Below are positions 1-12,150 of a stretch of DNA of 64,000 nt, in pieces. Position 1 is the first letter of the stretch. Every line of letters begins with the position of its first letter. The position numbers and the translations under genes were made by a program. The stretch comes from Sparassis latifolia (Eukaryota > Basidiomycota > Agaricomycetes > Polyporales > Sparassidaceae), in contig CM031557.1 of assembly GCA_018466975.1 (NCBI GenBank), positions 1,116,001-1,180,000 on the forward strand, in the 5' to 3' direction. The notes beneath the pieces were generated by a model that was not told where the DNA came from, did not search any database, and was given only the letters and a program-made list of their open reading frames with translations.

Positions 1-788
1 TGATCTACGCATGAACCACGCCCGATTCACTAAGTAGAGACCTTGCTCACCAATTCGCCCTCTTCGCCCCACTGCTTGAAAATGCCGGAGGTGTCATCCA
101 AGCTCGTCTGAAGACACTTGAAGAGGAGTTCCCATGCTTCGTTCACTATGCCCGAGATGCCTTCAAGGGCTCGACGCCATTGTGGACCATCTTCACATAG
201 TGACTGCAGCCAGCAGGACCCATGTTTGCGACACACGACAGGCCCGTCTTGACGCCCTCGGTCGCAATCCGTCTAAGCAAAGGCATCACCTTGTCCAAAA
301 CCCCCTTGTCCCCGCTCGGTGAAATGGATGACCCTCGGCGTGCAGACTGATAATAAATAACCAGAGACACCCATGGAGATGTACGAGACCCCGCGCGGCT
401 GGAGCTCCTTCCCGCGACGTTCAGTGTGCTCGCACCAATTCGCACCATCCAAGATGATGTCTCCCATGGTGAGGTGCTCTCGACTCTGCTTGAAAATTTG
501 TCTGCCGCGCCACCATGTGGAATGCTGAGGACCAAGAGCTTGGGTGCCTTGCTGCCGCCGAGATTGTTGATGAAGTTGCCGTAGTCCTTGTATATAGACT
601 TGCTGGTGGTGTTTGGGATCTAGTCCGTGACACCATACGGTGGAAAGGTTGTCTACGTTCTCCCCTTTGACATCAAGCGCGGATATTACTCTGAGACCGT
701 TCTCGGTAAAGCGCATGGCCATGTTAAAGCCTGTAGAGCGCACGCCGATTATGCTGATCTTGAGTGCGAGGACATGAGGAAGCTGCAA
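1..788 (-). pseudogene. 6-phosphogluconate dehydrogenase paralogue, frameshifted, C-terminus beyond the window
   Basis: Reading leftward from 788, conserved blocks of the 6PGDH family appear in order but in alternating frames. They are a Rossmann start (ISIIGVRSTGFNMAMRF, with GxGxxG degraded to GVRSTG), a block around KDYGNFINNLGG and LLVLSIPHGGAADK, then MGDIILDGAN..TERRGKEL, GVSYISMGVSG, GDKGVLDKVMPLLRRIA, and the substrate-site segment GHYVKMVHNG-like (SHYVKMVHNG). The last block is EAWELLFKCLQTSLDD, which runs on toward position 1. At least four frame changes separate these blocks and none sits at a convincing intron, so the copy is broken. The wording is nearer to fungal 6PGDH-like paralogues than to the canonical pentose-phosphate enzyme. 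The family oxidises 6-phosphogluconate with NADP. The C-terminal helical domain, if present, lies outside the window. Sequence error is the alternative explanation for the frame changes. Confidence 0.8.
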
Positions 789-1057
789 GTGTACGGGGAT
801 GATTGGTCACACCTTATCGAAGGGGATAATCATGGAAGAGGATACTTGGGCGAGAACCAGTGCTATTGGTCGGGTTTTGTATTCTGGACGCTGGCAGGAG
901 AACAATATGTTGAGGAGCAAGCAGGACGCGTGACGTCATCCGTGACTACGCGGTCTCGTGCATAATTTAGTCAGTTACGCGGGTATATACAGCAGTTTTG
1001 GCAGACTTCATTCATACTCGAGCAATTAGCTTCCGTGTCCCATTTGCCCCATCACAT
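789..1057. other. Intergenic stretch, no gene seen
   Basis: This lies between the start of the decayed 6PGDH copy and the stop codon of the MAP kinase gene. It probably contains the old promoter of the former and the 3' untranslated region of the latter. No coding similarity was recognised on either strand. Confidence 0.5.
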
Positions 1058-2732
<1,675 letters not shown>

Positions 2733-3073
2733 GTCGGTGGCCTAGTCGCAAACGAAATTATGTTCAAAAGGAAAGATAACCAAGCCGAGTGATACGGTGT
2801 TGACAGAGAGCTCGAATATGCCCGTCTCCTGCTGGATGTAACAAAAAGCGATTCCAACACCGCGACGGTCGTCGGAGCCGAAACTTCGAAAAGATAATTT
2901 GAATCCCTAAAAAAAGAAATTATTCCAATGGGCGTTGTAAGTGCCTTATTTGGGCGACCTGCTTGCATCGTCCGCGGTCTGCACCCAGCCTCAGTCTGTA
3001 GCTCTCCCTCTCAATCACCCTCCCTTGTAATCATTCTCTTGTATCAATCTGCATTCGCACCTCTTTCTCTACG
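2733..3073. promoter_or_regulatory. Shared divergent promoter region between MAP kinase and CCCH genes
   Basis: 341 bp separate the two outward-pointing start codons. The half next to 3074 has pyrimidine-rich runs (CTCTCCCTCTCAATC and similar) common upstream of fungal starts. No TATA box or specific factor site was convincing. Co-regulation of the pair is only a possibility from the arrangement. Confidence 0.45.
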
Positions 3074-5503
3074 ATGTCTCCCTCGGATGCTAACAAAGAC
3101 CACGAATCTCGCTCTGACTCCGCGAGGGAAGTCGACAGAGAAAAAGAGAGGGAAAAGGACAAGGGAACCAAGGTCAAAGGACCTTCCAAAAGTATGTGGC
3201 CTCTCCTTCGCTTTGCTCTTCTGCATATTGAGCCTCCCCTGGCTGCTATCAGCCAAGGATCTCTCCCATGTACCCTGTAAATTTTTCAAGGTCGGGTCCT
3301 GTACGGCCGGTTCATCTTGTCCGTTCTCACACAACATCCTGGAGCCTGGACAACAGAAGGAGATCTGTGCGTGGTTTGTCAAAGGAACTGCAAGTTCGGA
3401 CACAAGTGTGCTTTGGCGCACATTCTTCCCGGTCAGAGCATGTCCATGGACAGGAAGAATAAAAAGGCCGCCCAGCTCGCTGCGAATGCTTCTAATGCCG
3501 GCGGCGGAACTGGTCGGGACGGATCGAAAGGTGGTGGACGGCAGAAGGGTGCTACTCATGGTGGTGGAGGCGGTGGCTCGCAGACTCGTAATACCCTATT
3601 ATCAGGATCTACCGCGCCGACCCGTACGCTATCGGGCGCCTCTCGTTCCACCATTCCAATGCCACTGAAGGCGACTCTCTCTCCACCGACCCCTGCTCCC
3701 CCGGTGAAGGATACAGATTTCGTGTCGTTTGGTTTGCCGGACGAAACCAGCCCTCTCCCGAGCGCGCCTGCGCAAGGGAAATCTTCAACGGTACAGACTC
3801 CATCCGAGCCTCCACCCAGTACCCACGACACACCACAAGAAGTCACACCCAAAGCGCAAGGTTCACCAAATCCGGACGATTCAGTGCCGTCACCCATTCC
3901 GACGAGCACTCCTACAGCCCCGCGTCGCGTCGGCGACACTCAGCGTGTAGCTCCCAAAAACATGGACTTTGGCCCGATCGGTTCTCCTCCTCGTCCTTCT
4001 CCTAGTAATCGAACGTCTCGCGTTAATGGCTTCTCACCAGGAACATCTCCACATGGCCCAGGCATTTCGAGCTCGCCGTTTTCCGCACCTGGGACCCAGT
4101 CTGCATTTGCAGTTTACGACAGTGACGATACATCACTTGGCTTCACAGCCAGGTCCGGCTTGTCCGCCTCCCTTGGGGCGATGATGAACAGGACTAGCGA
4201 TAGAAGCTATGCGCACAATCGCCCAAGCGGGCTTGTGCAAGCTGTTGCCAGTGAGGTAGTCGTAGAAGATGAGGACCTCGAGGAGTTCTTGCCTAGCTCA
4301 CTGACAGACCTTCTCACTCCGGAAGAACGGTCGAGACGTTTCTCGCGTACTAATGGTACGCGTCCGACTGTCTCAGGTGTTGAAAGAGACATGGCTGCGG
4401 GACATCGTCCAGTTACCGAAGGGCATCATCGGTACTCCCGCTCGGTGCCTGCGCCTTCGTTACTCCAGGACCTCAAGTCTATCTGGGCGGATGACGGTGC
4501 TGCCGGCGTAGGCTCTCCCGGGGTAGGCGGTTCAGCCCTGAGCGGCACTGGCAGTGGTCTGGGAAATGGTACTCCCAGCTCGTTCCAATCTAATTCGGGC
4601 CTTGTAGGGAGACCCTCAGGAGAAGATATACTCTCCCCTTCGAATGCTTCCGCCGCTTTCTTACCCGGGCTCCATTATAATTACCTCAATTCGACAGCTC
4701 AGCATGCCAATCTACTATCTGGCACACCGTCCGTGTATCCTTCCACCAATGTATCCCACAACATGTATTCCGGTGCCTACGGAGCTGGTCTCAATGGTGG
4801 TACGCTCTCGCCACCTCGCACTGACGCATTCGGTAGCCGCCCATCATTTGATACCCCCTCCTCTGACCTGTACTTTACTCCAGTATCGCATCGCCGTGCC
4901 CCAGGTCGCCCTATACCTGGCGGAAATGACGCTTGTGCACCGGATGTAGACGATCGGCGGAATGCCCTCTCTCCCTCCGCTCGGGCATTACAGTCTCACG
5001 CTCCAGGCCAAAGTCTGCCCCAGGGTCTCGCTGCGGGGTACTCTAGAATCCACGCACTACCACCTCCTATCATCGCATCTCCCTCGACTTCGGGCGCATT
5101 CAATGTCGGCCAGGGCGGATATTCACCAAATGCAAGGGTACTCGGCCATTCGCAGAGTGCATCTGGTGACTGGCATAGTGCGTCGTCAAGTGCGGTGGGT
5201 GCGCTGGATCACGCACCAGTGTCCCAAGTCGCCGCTCAGACCACTACGAGCGCCATGGGAGGTTTGGAAGCTATGTTTTCGCGTCTGTCGTACTCGGCTG
5301 CCACATCGCGTACGTTGATTCTCCTTGTGCTCTCTGCGCGCGCGTGTCTCACAAGCAATTGAGCAGGTGGAGGCGGGGCGCCAGCTGGCATCGGCTCGCG
5401 CAATCCGAGCGGACGGGGATATGCTGGCCAAGGCTCGCTGAGCCCGTTGAGTGGCCCGGTACTCACAGGTGACGATGACGATCTCTTCAGTATGGACGGT
5501 TGA
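3074..5503 (+). CDS. CCCH-type zinc-finger protein with long low-complexity tail; apparent 1-nt frameshift between the fingers
   Basis: The start at 3074 gives a charged leader (MSPSDANKDHES..). An intron (GTATGTGG to ATCAG, about 3192-3251) then leads into KDLSHVPCKFFKVGSC. Two C-x7-C-x5-C-x3-H fingers follow: CKFFKVGSC..SSCPFSH and CAWFVKGNCKFGHKCALAH. Such fingers bind RNA, and the layout resembles the fungal Lee1-like group. After the fingers comes about 600 residues rich in Ser, Pro, Gly and Asn with no other domain seen. A last intron (GTACGTTG to GAGCAG, about 5309-5368) joins a short acidic end, TGDDDDLFSMDG, and a stop at 5501-5503. The two fingers lie in different frames: one base is missing near 3382 at GTCAAAGGAACTGC, exactly between VKG and NCKF. 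Because everything downstream stays open for about 1.9 kb, I favour a sequence error or a very recent mutation over an old pseudogene. Confidence 0.85.
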
Positions 5504-5728
5504 GAGGTTACGATGTGAAAAGAACCGTTGTGTCTCATCGTTGTGTGTTGGGACATACTTACATACCATATTGTATTGCTGCAACGCTTGGTTACTTAAA
5601 AACTCGATAGAAGCAAGAGATGAGATCTGCGATCGAGATTTATTTATATCTTCTCTCGGATATGTCCGGTGGTGCGAGAAACTTATTCCCTTTCTCCCAA
5701 TTCTGAGTCTGCTCAGCCTCCTTCACAT
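5504..5728. other. Intergenic, CCCH gene 3' end to NOC4 start
   Basis: 225 bp between two co-directional genes. It holds the 3' flank of the CCCH gene and the upstream region of NOC4, with pyrimidine-rich tracts just before the NOC4 start. No gene was seen. Confidence 0.5.
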
Positions 5729-7910
5729 ATGTCCTCTACACACACCTCCTTACCTGCGGCCAAGAAAAGGAAAGTCTCTGGTTCGGATGATGTTACTTCT
5801 CCTATTAGACAATTGGAGACCCAACTCACTTCCGCCTTGTCTACCAACTCTTCGTTAAACCAGCTCGCAGATCTACTCGACATAGTATGGAGCACCCAAG
5901 ATGCCGCACTCCTGGGAAAGGCCATTTACGCGATGTACAGAGTATTTGTTACCATCATCACCAATGGTTTACTTTTCGGTCGCGAGGATGTTGGCCAGGA
6001 TACTAAACTGGTGCGCTCATGGCTCTCGGAAAAGCTCCATGCCTATGTAGATTTTGTGGCTGCTTTGATGAGCGATGAGGACCTGACACTGCGGGTATGC
6101 TTGTGCATATATCTCATGCTACTAAAAGGCTAATCTGTAGGCCAAGACTTCCGCTCTCGAGATATTACTCTCACTGCAAAAACACCTTTCCACTTCGTTG
6201 ACCAGACAGTCAACTGCCAGAAACCCTCAACCTCAATTCCACGTCCTCCATTTCAGGAAGATTGTTCATTCGCTTCTGCTTTGTCCGCCGTCACCACGCA
6301 CACCGGCACTCTCAAAAAATCAGGGAGTAGAAGCGCAATCTCCCGTAACCATGTTGGATCCGGATGTGAAGAAGCTGTACGCAGATAAGTGGATGTCCGT
6401 CTATGACGACATTCGATGGTTTTTTTTGCGTGAAGCAACGTGAGTTCTCGCTCTCCGTCATATATTTTCGCTAAGCGCCCGTCGTAGTACTTTATTAGGC
6501 AACGTCTCTCGAGAGCAGCAGACGACCGCCGCCAGTAATATGTTGTCCATGTTGGAGACTATCAACACTTTTCCGACGACTTCCTTCGAGCTCAACACCT
6601 GGTGGGTAGATGAACTCGGAGTAAATCCGCCAACTGGCAATCGTTCCAAGTTGGAATTTAACCAGATAGTAGAAGAGTCTGAGAAAGGTGCTGACGAGGA
6701 AGACGATTGGCGCAAGTACTTTGACGATCCACCTGCGGACACAGATGAAATCAAGTGCAGGAGCAGGACTGCTCGATTACATACACTGACTCTACACCAG
6801 TCTCTACATTCTCTGGCCTCCCATAGAGCTGTTTTTACTCGCGCCTGGCTTACCCTTCTTCCTCTTTTATCCCTTAATGCGTCGGAGCCCAGCAGGACAC
6901 TTGTTCTGAGAGTCTTGAACATGTTGCATCGAAGAGTGCTCCCCCACCTCACAAAGGCGATACTCGTCATGGATTGGGTTGGTTCGTGCGTTGATTATGG
7001 TTCGCCACGTCTCCTGCTACTTATTCAATGATCGTTTCTCTGATTTCTCATTCTTAGGTGGTGCTGTTGGCCTCCTCGCACTCAATGCACTATTTGTATT
7101 AATGAAGGAATATAATCTGTGGGTGTCGCAATCCGTCTTCAGCTCCTTACCAAATTCTCTACGTCGCTGACGGTGTCCGTGTCCCAGTGATTACCCATTT
7201 TTCTATAATCGTCTCTACGGCTTTCTCGATCGAGATGTGCTGCACCTCAAGCATCGTGCACGATTTTTCAGATTGACGGAGTTGTTCCTTAGCTCCACGT
7301 GCGTTGATCGTGTCGCTTCATATACCGAATGTAATCTCAAGTTTCCTGTGTTCAGACATTTACCCGCCGTTCTGGTTGCATCGTTTGTGAAGCGCCTTGC
7401 CCGACTCTCTCTTGATGCATCTCCATCAGCCATCGTGATGATTATCCCCTTCATATACAACCTTCTTCGAAAACACCCGGCGCTCATGTGTATGATACAT
7501 CGCGTTGAGGATGATATGAATGCAGGTCAGTCTCAGCAATTCGGCTGGATGGTGTGACTAAGCTGCGGACAGATTCGTTCGACGCGCGCGAATCAAATCC
7601 GACGCTCACAAATGCGTTAAACTCTTCTCTGTGGGAACTGCATGCGCAGAAAGATCATTATCACGCCGTTGTATCTACCTTGGCGTGCATTTTCGAAGAG
7701 GCGTTCACGAGACCGACGTACGCAATGGAGGATTTCTTGGATCATACTTACAACACGGTACGTCCTACACGCAATACGGTATGTCAAGAATGGCTGATAT
7801 GGTGTATAAAGTTGTACGATGCCGAAGCTAAAAGGAGAATACGAAAGGACCCAGTGGTGGAGGACGAGATTGGTAGATTTACAGGGCAGATAGAAGATCT
7901 GTGGACATAA
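5729..7910 (+). CDS. NOC4: Nucleolar complex protein 4 (NOC4), CBF/Mak21 family
   Basis: NOC4 works with Nop14 in the nucleolus in maturation and export of the small ribosomal subunit. The ATG at 5729 was chosen because it opens MSSTHTSLPAAKKRKVSG, which carries a basic KKRK nuclear signal. Spliced exons read through LDPDVKKLYADKWMSVYDDIRWFFL, WWVDELGVNPP, RLHTLTLHQSLHSLASHRAVFTRAWL and VMDWVGSCVDYGGAVGLLALNALFVLM. The CBF-domain core follows: LDYPFFYNRLYGFLDRDVLH, LKHRARFFRLTELFLSSTHL, IVMIIPFIYNLLRKHPALM, SSLWELHAQKDHYHA and TYAMEDFLDHTYNTLYDAEAKRRI. Introns include 6095-6140 (GTATGC..CTGTAG), about 6440-6487, 7010-7057, 7119-7189, a short one ending in TGTTCAG near 7356, 7527-7571 and 7757-7810. 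The stop TAA is at 7908-7910. The copy appears intact and is convergent with eIF2 alpha 93 bp away. Confidence 0.94.
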
Positions 7911-8003
7911 TGTGCATGATGCTACAGCGGGATTACCTACGCATTGTCCAGACGTTCGCAGCAATGGCATCGCATACTGCTTGACAACCTCGAGAATGAT
8001 GGT

Positions 8004-9217
8004 TCACATCGCATCCTCGTCCTCCTCGTCCCCAGATACTTCTGCATTCTCCTGGCCAGCCTTCGCCATGAGCTGCGCCAGATCTTGCTCTTCCGTTTCA
8101 GAAATTGCTTTTGGCTAGCAACTTATCAACAATAGCTCTGATTGAAATTTTCGAGACTCACCTTCATCTTTACAACGAGAGATCCGCCATTCTTCTCTAT
8201 GTTCAATTGAATGGACTCGATCGCACGCTCCAAACGATCCACAGCAGCATACTACTCATGAAGATGGTCAGAAGGAAGTAAGGAGGCAGAAGGGCTATCC
8301 GCACCTTATCTGTTGCATTCGTACTCAAAACGTATAATGGAGGAGCCACCAGTTTCGCTTTGATAGGAACAGCGTCGTTACTTTCCTGTTCGCCTGCACG
8401 CAGGGCCTTCTTGATAGCATCGATACCAGCCGGAGTATAACAAGTAACTTCGATATCTGCACGAAGCTTGATCGGCTGTGGTGTCAGTCGTCGTGCAATA
8501 GTATTCATGAGGATTGTCATGGTGGAAGATTGTACCGGATGCGGCAAAGAGGAGAAAACGGCTTCTTGCTCACTACGCGGTACAGGATCGTCAGCAGGCC
8601 GTGAAACAGCGAACAACAGATGTATGGCACTGACGTCAAAGCTAATTTGAACGCGTCGTAAGGGTGTCCATATTTTTTCCCCAGCGGCCAAGCAATCTGC
8701 TCGTAAAGTTGCTCCAAACGCTCTTCCTCGTTCGATTCTGCCTGTTCGGGTCCATCAGCGGTTAGAGAGGGCAACTTCGAGGCGACATGACGCATTATCG
8801 AGGCAACAGTCTTCGATTTCATGTACCGTTCTTCACACTTGGTGATATCCTCAGGAGATACACGGCGTTTGGACAAATCAATGTAGCCTGTGGTGTATAA
8901 TACACCAAGTCAGTACGGATCATAAGAAACGGGAGTGCACTAACCCTTCTCCTTATCTACCCTGAGAACGACCACAACCTCATTCCTTCCGACACGGATC
9001 AGCTTCTGAATTGATCTAATGCGCCTGCGAGACAACTCGGAGAGTAGAATCATGCCTTCAATATTGTCATATTCGAGCTGCGACGCGTCAGTAACAATTC
9101 TGAGCTTCCTGCCAGGCAACATACAAGTTTGACATACGCTCCCATTTCTGCTATCTGCCGAACTTGGACCATGACTAGTTCATCTACCTCAGGATACCGC
9201 TGGTCGTAGTAGCGCAT
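8004..9217 (-). CDS. SUI2: Translation initiation factor eIF2 subunit alpha
   Basis: eIF2 alpha is the regulatory subunit of the GTPase complex that brings initiator tRNA to the ribosome. The start at 9217 gives [20 protein letters not shown], the standard N-terminus. The S1 domain continues across an intron: [19 protein letters not shown]. That segment contains the conserved phosphorylation serine of the family (the S of LLSELS). It is followed by [20 protein letters not shown] and [20 protein letters not shown]. The helical part includes [20 protein letters not shown]. The C-terminal domain has ISRRLTPQP-like [34 protein letters not shown] and [15 protein letters not shown]. It ends in an acidic tail, GDEEDEDAM, with the stop at 8004-8006. 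Introns fall at KL|LEYD, EKG|YIDL, KLAL|, TDK|YAAV and KM|PKAIS. All canonical positions are kept and no damage is seen. Confidence 0.96.
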
Positions 9218-9353
9218 GTTATTTAATTGCTGCGAATGTGGAAGGGGAGTGGAGTTTGGCTGGGAGTCTCCTTATAGTGGTAGGGTAGTTAGGTCCTAGC
9301 GGAGTTTGAATAACCTAACCTACCGGCGCGGGCGGCCCCGCGTCATGTGCCTA
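9218..9353. promoter_or_regulatory. Upstream region of eIF2 alpha, bounded by the MITE
   Basis: About 135 bp between the eIF2 alpha start and the MITE insertion. The MITE therefore sits in or next to the promoter of an essential gene. No individual site was recognised beyond G-rich and CT-rich tracts. Confidence 0.4.
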
Positions 9354-9543
9354 CATCAGCAAAAGTCAACTTTTGGTTACCTCCATTTAGCTTCGTTATC
9401 TCCTTAATTAAGGAGGTCTCCGTTCTTATTTGGGCAATTAAAGCCAATCAGGGTGAATAATGGACGAATAAGAGAAGAGATCTCCTTATTTTTCCTTAAT
9501 CAAGGGAATAACACCGGTAAGCAAAAGTTGACTTTTGCTGATG
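9354..9543. mobile_element. 190-bp MITE with TA target duplication (Tc1/mariner-like)
   Basis: The left end CATCAGCAAAAGTCAACTTT and the right end, which reads the same on the opposite strand, form terminal inverted repeats of about 28 bp with one mismatch (TTTTG[G/C]TTACC). Each end is directly preceded or followed by TA (9352-9353 and 9544-9545), the target duplication expected of Tc1/mariner elements. The interior has no coding capacity and includes a second smaller symmetry (CTCCTTAATTAAGGAG). The terminal repeat itself contains AAAAGTYRACTTTT, so it can fold on its own. Confidence 0.88.
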
Positions 9544-9745
9544 TACTCAATGCGGCAGGCAACCTGCCCCAAATGGCATTTCTGATGTAAGCACATACCT
9601 AAGGTTGGGCACTGCACATGGCTACTCAAATTACTGTACTATTTCGACCACTCCGGTGGTCACGCATAACACGAAGGTCATCTGCGCTGATGAGGTGCCT
9701 TTTTATACCTGAGCCATGTAGTTGGCATAGTCAGCTAATCTCATC
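9544..9745. other. Short non-coding spacer between two transposons
   Basis: About 190 bp of sequence between the MITE and the hAT-like element, ending in the left target duplication ATCTCATC (9738-9745). No gene was seen. Confidence 0.5.
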
Positions 9746-11136
9746 TAGTGCAGAGCATGGGTAAACCCCCGGGTATCCCGAGGTGTACCCGTACTCGTAC
9801 CCGCGAGGGTATGCTACCCGCACTTGCGGGTACGGGTTATCACGGGTTTCAGTACCCTGCGGGTATCCCAGTCCTTATCACCATTCAAAATATATTCATT
9901 AATCTACTGGCATGCACAAGGGGAATTATATGAAACTTGAGATGACTGTGTGAACGCACCGGTGAGCTCATAAATGGCGATGCAGATGGCCATCGCTGTT
10001 GCCATCTTTGTATCTTGCACTGCCTGTGAGTGCGTTCATTCTCTCTTGGTCGCATCGCGGTACAAGCATGTGGGCATGGACAAGGGTGTGAGGGCATGAG
10101 AAGGGGCTTGTGTGGGGAGAAGGGGCCTGTGCGGGGAGGACCCACGAGAGGGTACAGGGAGGGTGCACAAGAGGGTATAGGGAGGGCAGGCGCAGGGAGA
10201 ATGGGCGTGAGGGCACAAAGAGGGTGAGCACGAGTGCACAGAGAGGACGGGCACGAGTGCGCAGAGAGGGCGGGTGTGACAGTGCAGAGAGGGTGGGAGC
10301 GACAGCGCAGAGAGGGTGGGAGCGATGGCACAGAGGGTGGGTGCGATGGTGCAGAGAGGGTGGGCACAACAGCACAGAGAGGGTGAGTGCGACAGCGCAG
10401 AGAGGGGGGGCATGACAGCGTTGAGCACCAAGCATACACGGGAAGACAGGTGAGCATTGGGAATGTACCTTGCAGATGTCAGAAGCGTCGAGGGCCATGG
10501 TCGAGTCATTGGCGAGGATGGGGTGAGAAGAGAGGAAGGAGGAGGAGGAGGAAAAGAGATGGTCAGCATCAGAGAAGGTGGGCACAATGGCACAGAGAGG
10601 GCGGGCACGAGATGCATGCCATGCTGCGATGTGGCATGCATCATTGATGCGCATAGTGGGCATGATGTGGCGTGACGAGCACGCCATGCAGCCAGGCGGT
10701 GCACGGTTCATGTGCGTGTTGTAAGGTGACGTGGCAGGGGCATGCTGGAGCTGACGAGGTGGAGCGGGTATACTGAGCACCTGTGAGTATGGATCATCAC
10801 ACATTTGTGGTGATGTGACTGTGCAAAGTGTGGTGTTACGAGGAGATGGAGAATGAGCAGGTGCGGGCGCATCTGCAGGCCTGCCTCTTGTTGTTCCTGT
10901 TCCTGCCTGCCTATTCTCCTTTGCGGTCTCGCGGTCCTCTTTGCACGATCGTGATGTGCAAGCACATGTTGGCAATGAATTCGGGCAGTAAATGCAACAC
11001 CCGAGAGAGTCTCACCATGACGTGCATAGGGTGAACCCCAGCCACGGGTATACTATGGGTCACATGGGTCACAAGATCATGACCCGTACCCATACCCGTG
11101 ACCCGCGTGGGTTACACAGACCCGTGCCCTGCACTA
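9746..11136. mobile_element. Non-autonomous hAT-like transposon, 1391 bp, with 8-bp target duplication
   Basis: The left end TAGTGCAGAGCATGGGTAAA and the right end (read on the other strand TAGTGCAGGGCACGGGTCTG) are imperfect terminal inverted repeats of about 17-20 bp. Both sides carry the identical 8-bp duplication ATCTCATC (9738-9745 and 11137-11144). The 8-bp duplication and the TAG/CTA ends fit the hAT superfamily. Both subterminal zones are packed with GGGTA/TACCC words (9760-9870 and 11036-11130), as in hAT elements whose transposase binds subterminal repeats. The interior is a GC-rich minisatellite region with no transposase. The reading frames that cross it are repeat artefacts. Confidence 0.85.
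10200..10412. repeat. Minisatellite of about 23 bp inside the hAT-like element
   Basis: The core CAGAGAGGGTGGG recurs at 23-bp spacing with one 21-bp unit, linked by GCGACAGCG-type spacers. Degenerate units extend left to about 10135, and isolated units recur near 10590-10610. Confidence 0.8.
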
Positions 11137-11144
11137 ATCTCATC

Positions 11145-11307
11145 TGTTTCACTATTTCATCTGCGCCACAATTTGGTTGGTGTCACAGATGCCCGCCAGC
11201 TGTGACAAGTGGTTCAGCGGGAGAGCAGAATTTGCTTTTTTTTGAAGCCTGCGGCACTCAGGCAGAAAGCTACAAGTCTACTTTATTCGTTTGTGTCCAA
11301 AATAGCA
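11145..11307. other. Non-coding flank of the hAT-like element
   Basis: About 160 bp without recognisable content, apart from a T-rich run near 11240. It separates the hAT-like insertion from the transposase remnant. Confidence 0.4.
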
Positions 11308-12060
11308 TCACAATGACACCAGACTGCCGTACTGTACCATTTGTTTGTCATGCACTTCCACTTGTGACCTTTCCAAACCTTCAATGCCCAGCACACAAAT
11401 CATCTCCTGCATTTCTGAAGACCCTGCATTGAGTCCTTTGAAGCTGACAACACCAACATCATTATCAGAATCTGAAGCAGTATCGTCACCCCCGTTTAAA
11501 GATTTTGATGTCATCATGTCCGTGACAACCTTACTGAGTGAGACACTTGTGTCATCATCATGCACAATGTCAGTAAATGCATCTTCTACAGCATCAGTGT
11601 CCTTCAGAGTCTGGCTAGCTCCTCTCGTAATCTCGATATAGAATTCTTGATTGGTGACTGCTAAATTGTTCAGTTCCTGCCGAGCTTCAACACTGCATAG
11701 GAGAGACAAAACCTGCCCACTGTGTGGCACATCTCCCAGGCCTGTGGAGATATTGATTAGCATGCTGTGCTCCCAAAAGTAAGTATTCACACCTTTAGTA
11801 CCAAATCAGGTTTGCTAACTGCCCTGAATCCATTCACCATCCACTCCACTGAGTGATCTCGCATCACCCCAATTGTCTTGTCCAAGATCACATTTTCCGG
11901 GGTGATACCATGTTCGAGCTGATGCAGTGTCTCGTCAATCAGGTGAGCATGGGCACTGCATCGTAATGCATGTTTGAGTGGATGCTGAATGCCAACATCG
12001 TAAGGTTGGAAGAGGCCTGTGCATCCAGTGGGAACAAATATGATTATGATTCATTCAAAC
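11308..12060 (-). pseudogene. C-terminal remnant of a DDE-superfamily (pogo/CENP-B-like) transposase
   Basis: Reading leftward from about 12050, one frame gives IIIIFVPTGCTGLFQPYDVG then IQHPLKHALRCSAH, HGITPENVILDKTIGVMRDHSVEW and NGFRAVSKPDLVLK. An intron (GTGTGAATAC to CTCCACAG, about 11741-11793) then joins AWEMCHTVGRFCLSY. This is the tail of the DDE endonuclease family common in basidiomycetes, including the QPxDVG motif. After SYAVL the frame shifts. The remaining open frame (ELNNLAVTNQEFY.., then an acidic stretch) ends at 11308. The catalytic part upstream is absent: similarity stops at about 12060, just before a perfect palindrome. It is therefore a truncated relic. Confidence 0.8.
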
Positions 12061-12082
12061 TCAAACTTTACCCAGCCTCTGA

Positions 12083-12150
12083 ATCATCAATGTATGGTCT
12101 GTGCATTGTTCTACGGAATTCTGACAATGCACAGACCATACATTGATGAT
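12083..12150. repeat. Perfect 27-bp inverted repeat with 14-nt loop
   Basis: The left arm 12083-12109 (ATCATCAATGTATGGTCTGT then GCATTGT) is exactly mirrored at 12124-12150 around a loop containing GGAATTC. It lies at the broken edge of the transposase remnant. Confidence 0.95.

Noticed and set aside
3556..3939. Minus-strand open frame inside the CCCH gene
   Set aside because: It lies opposite the Ser/Pro/Gly-rich coding region and has only Gly/Val-rich low complexity. It is a shadow frame.
9968..10975. A 335-codon minus-strand frame, rich in Ser, Pro and Cys, across the hAT-like element
   Set aside because: It follows the 23-bp GC-rich minisatellite, and overlapping frames of similar look are open on both strands. 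It is repeat-driven openness without any domain.
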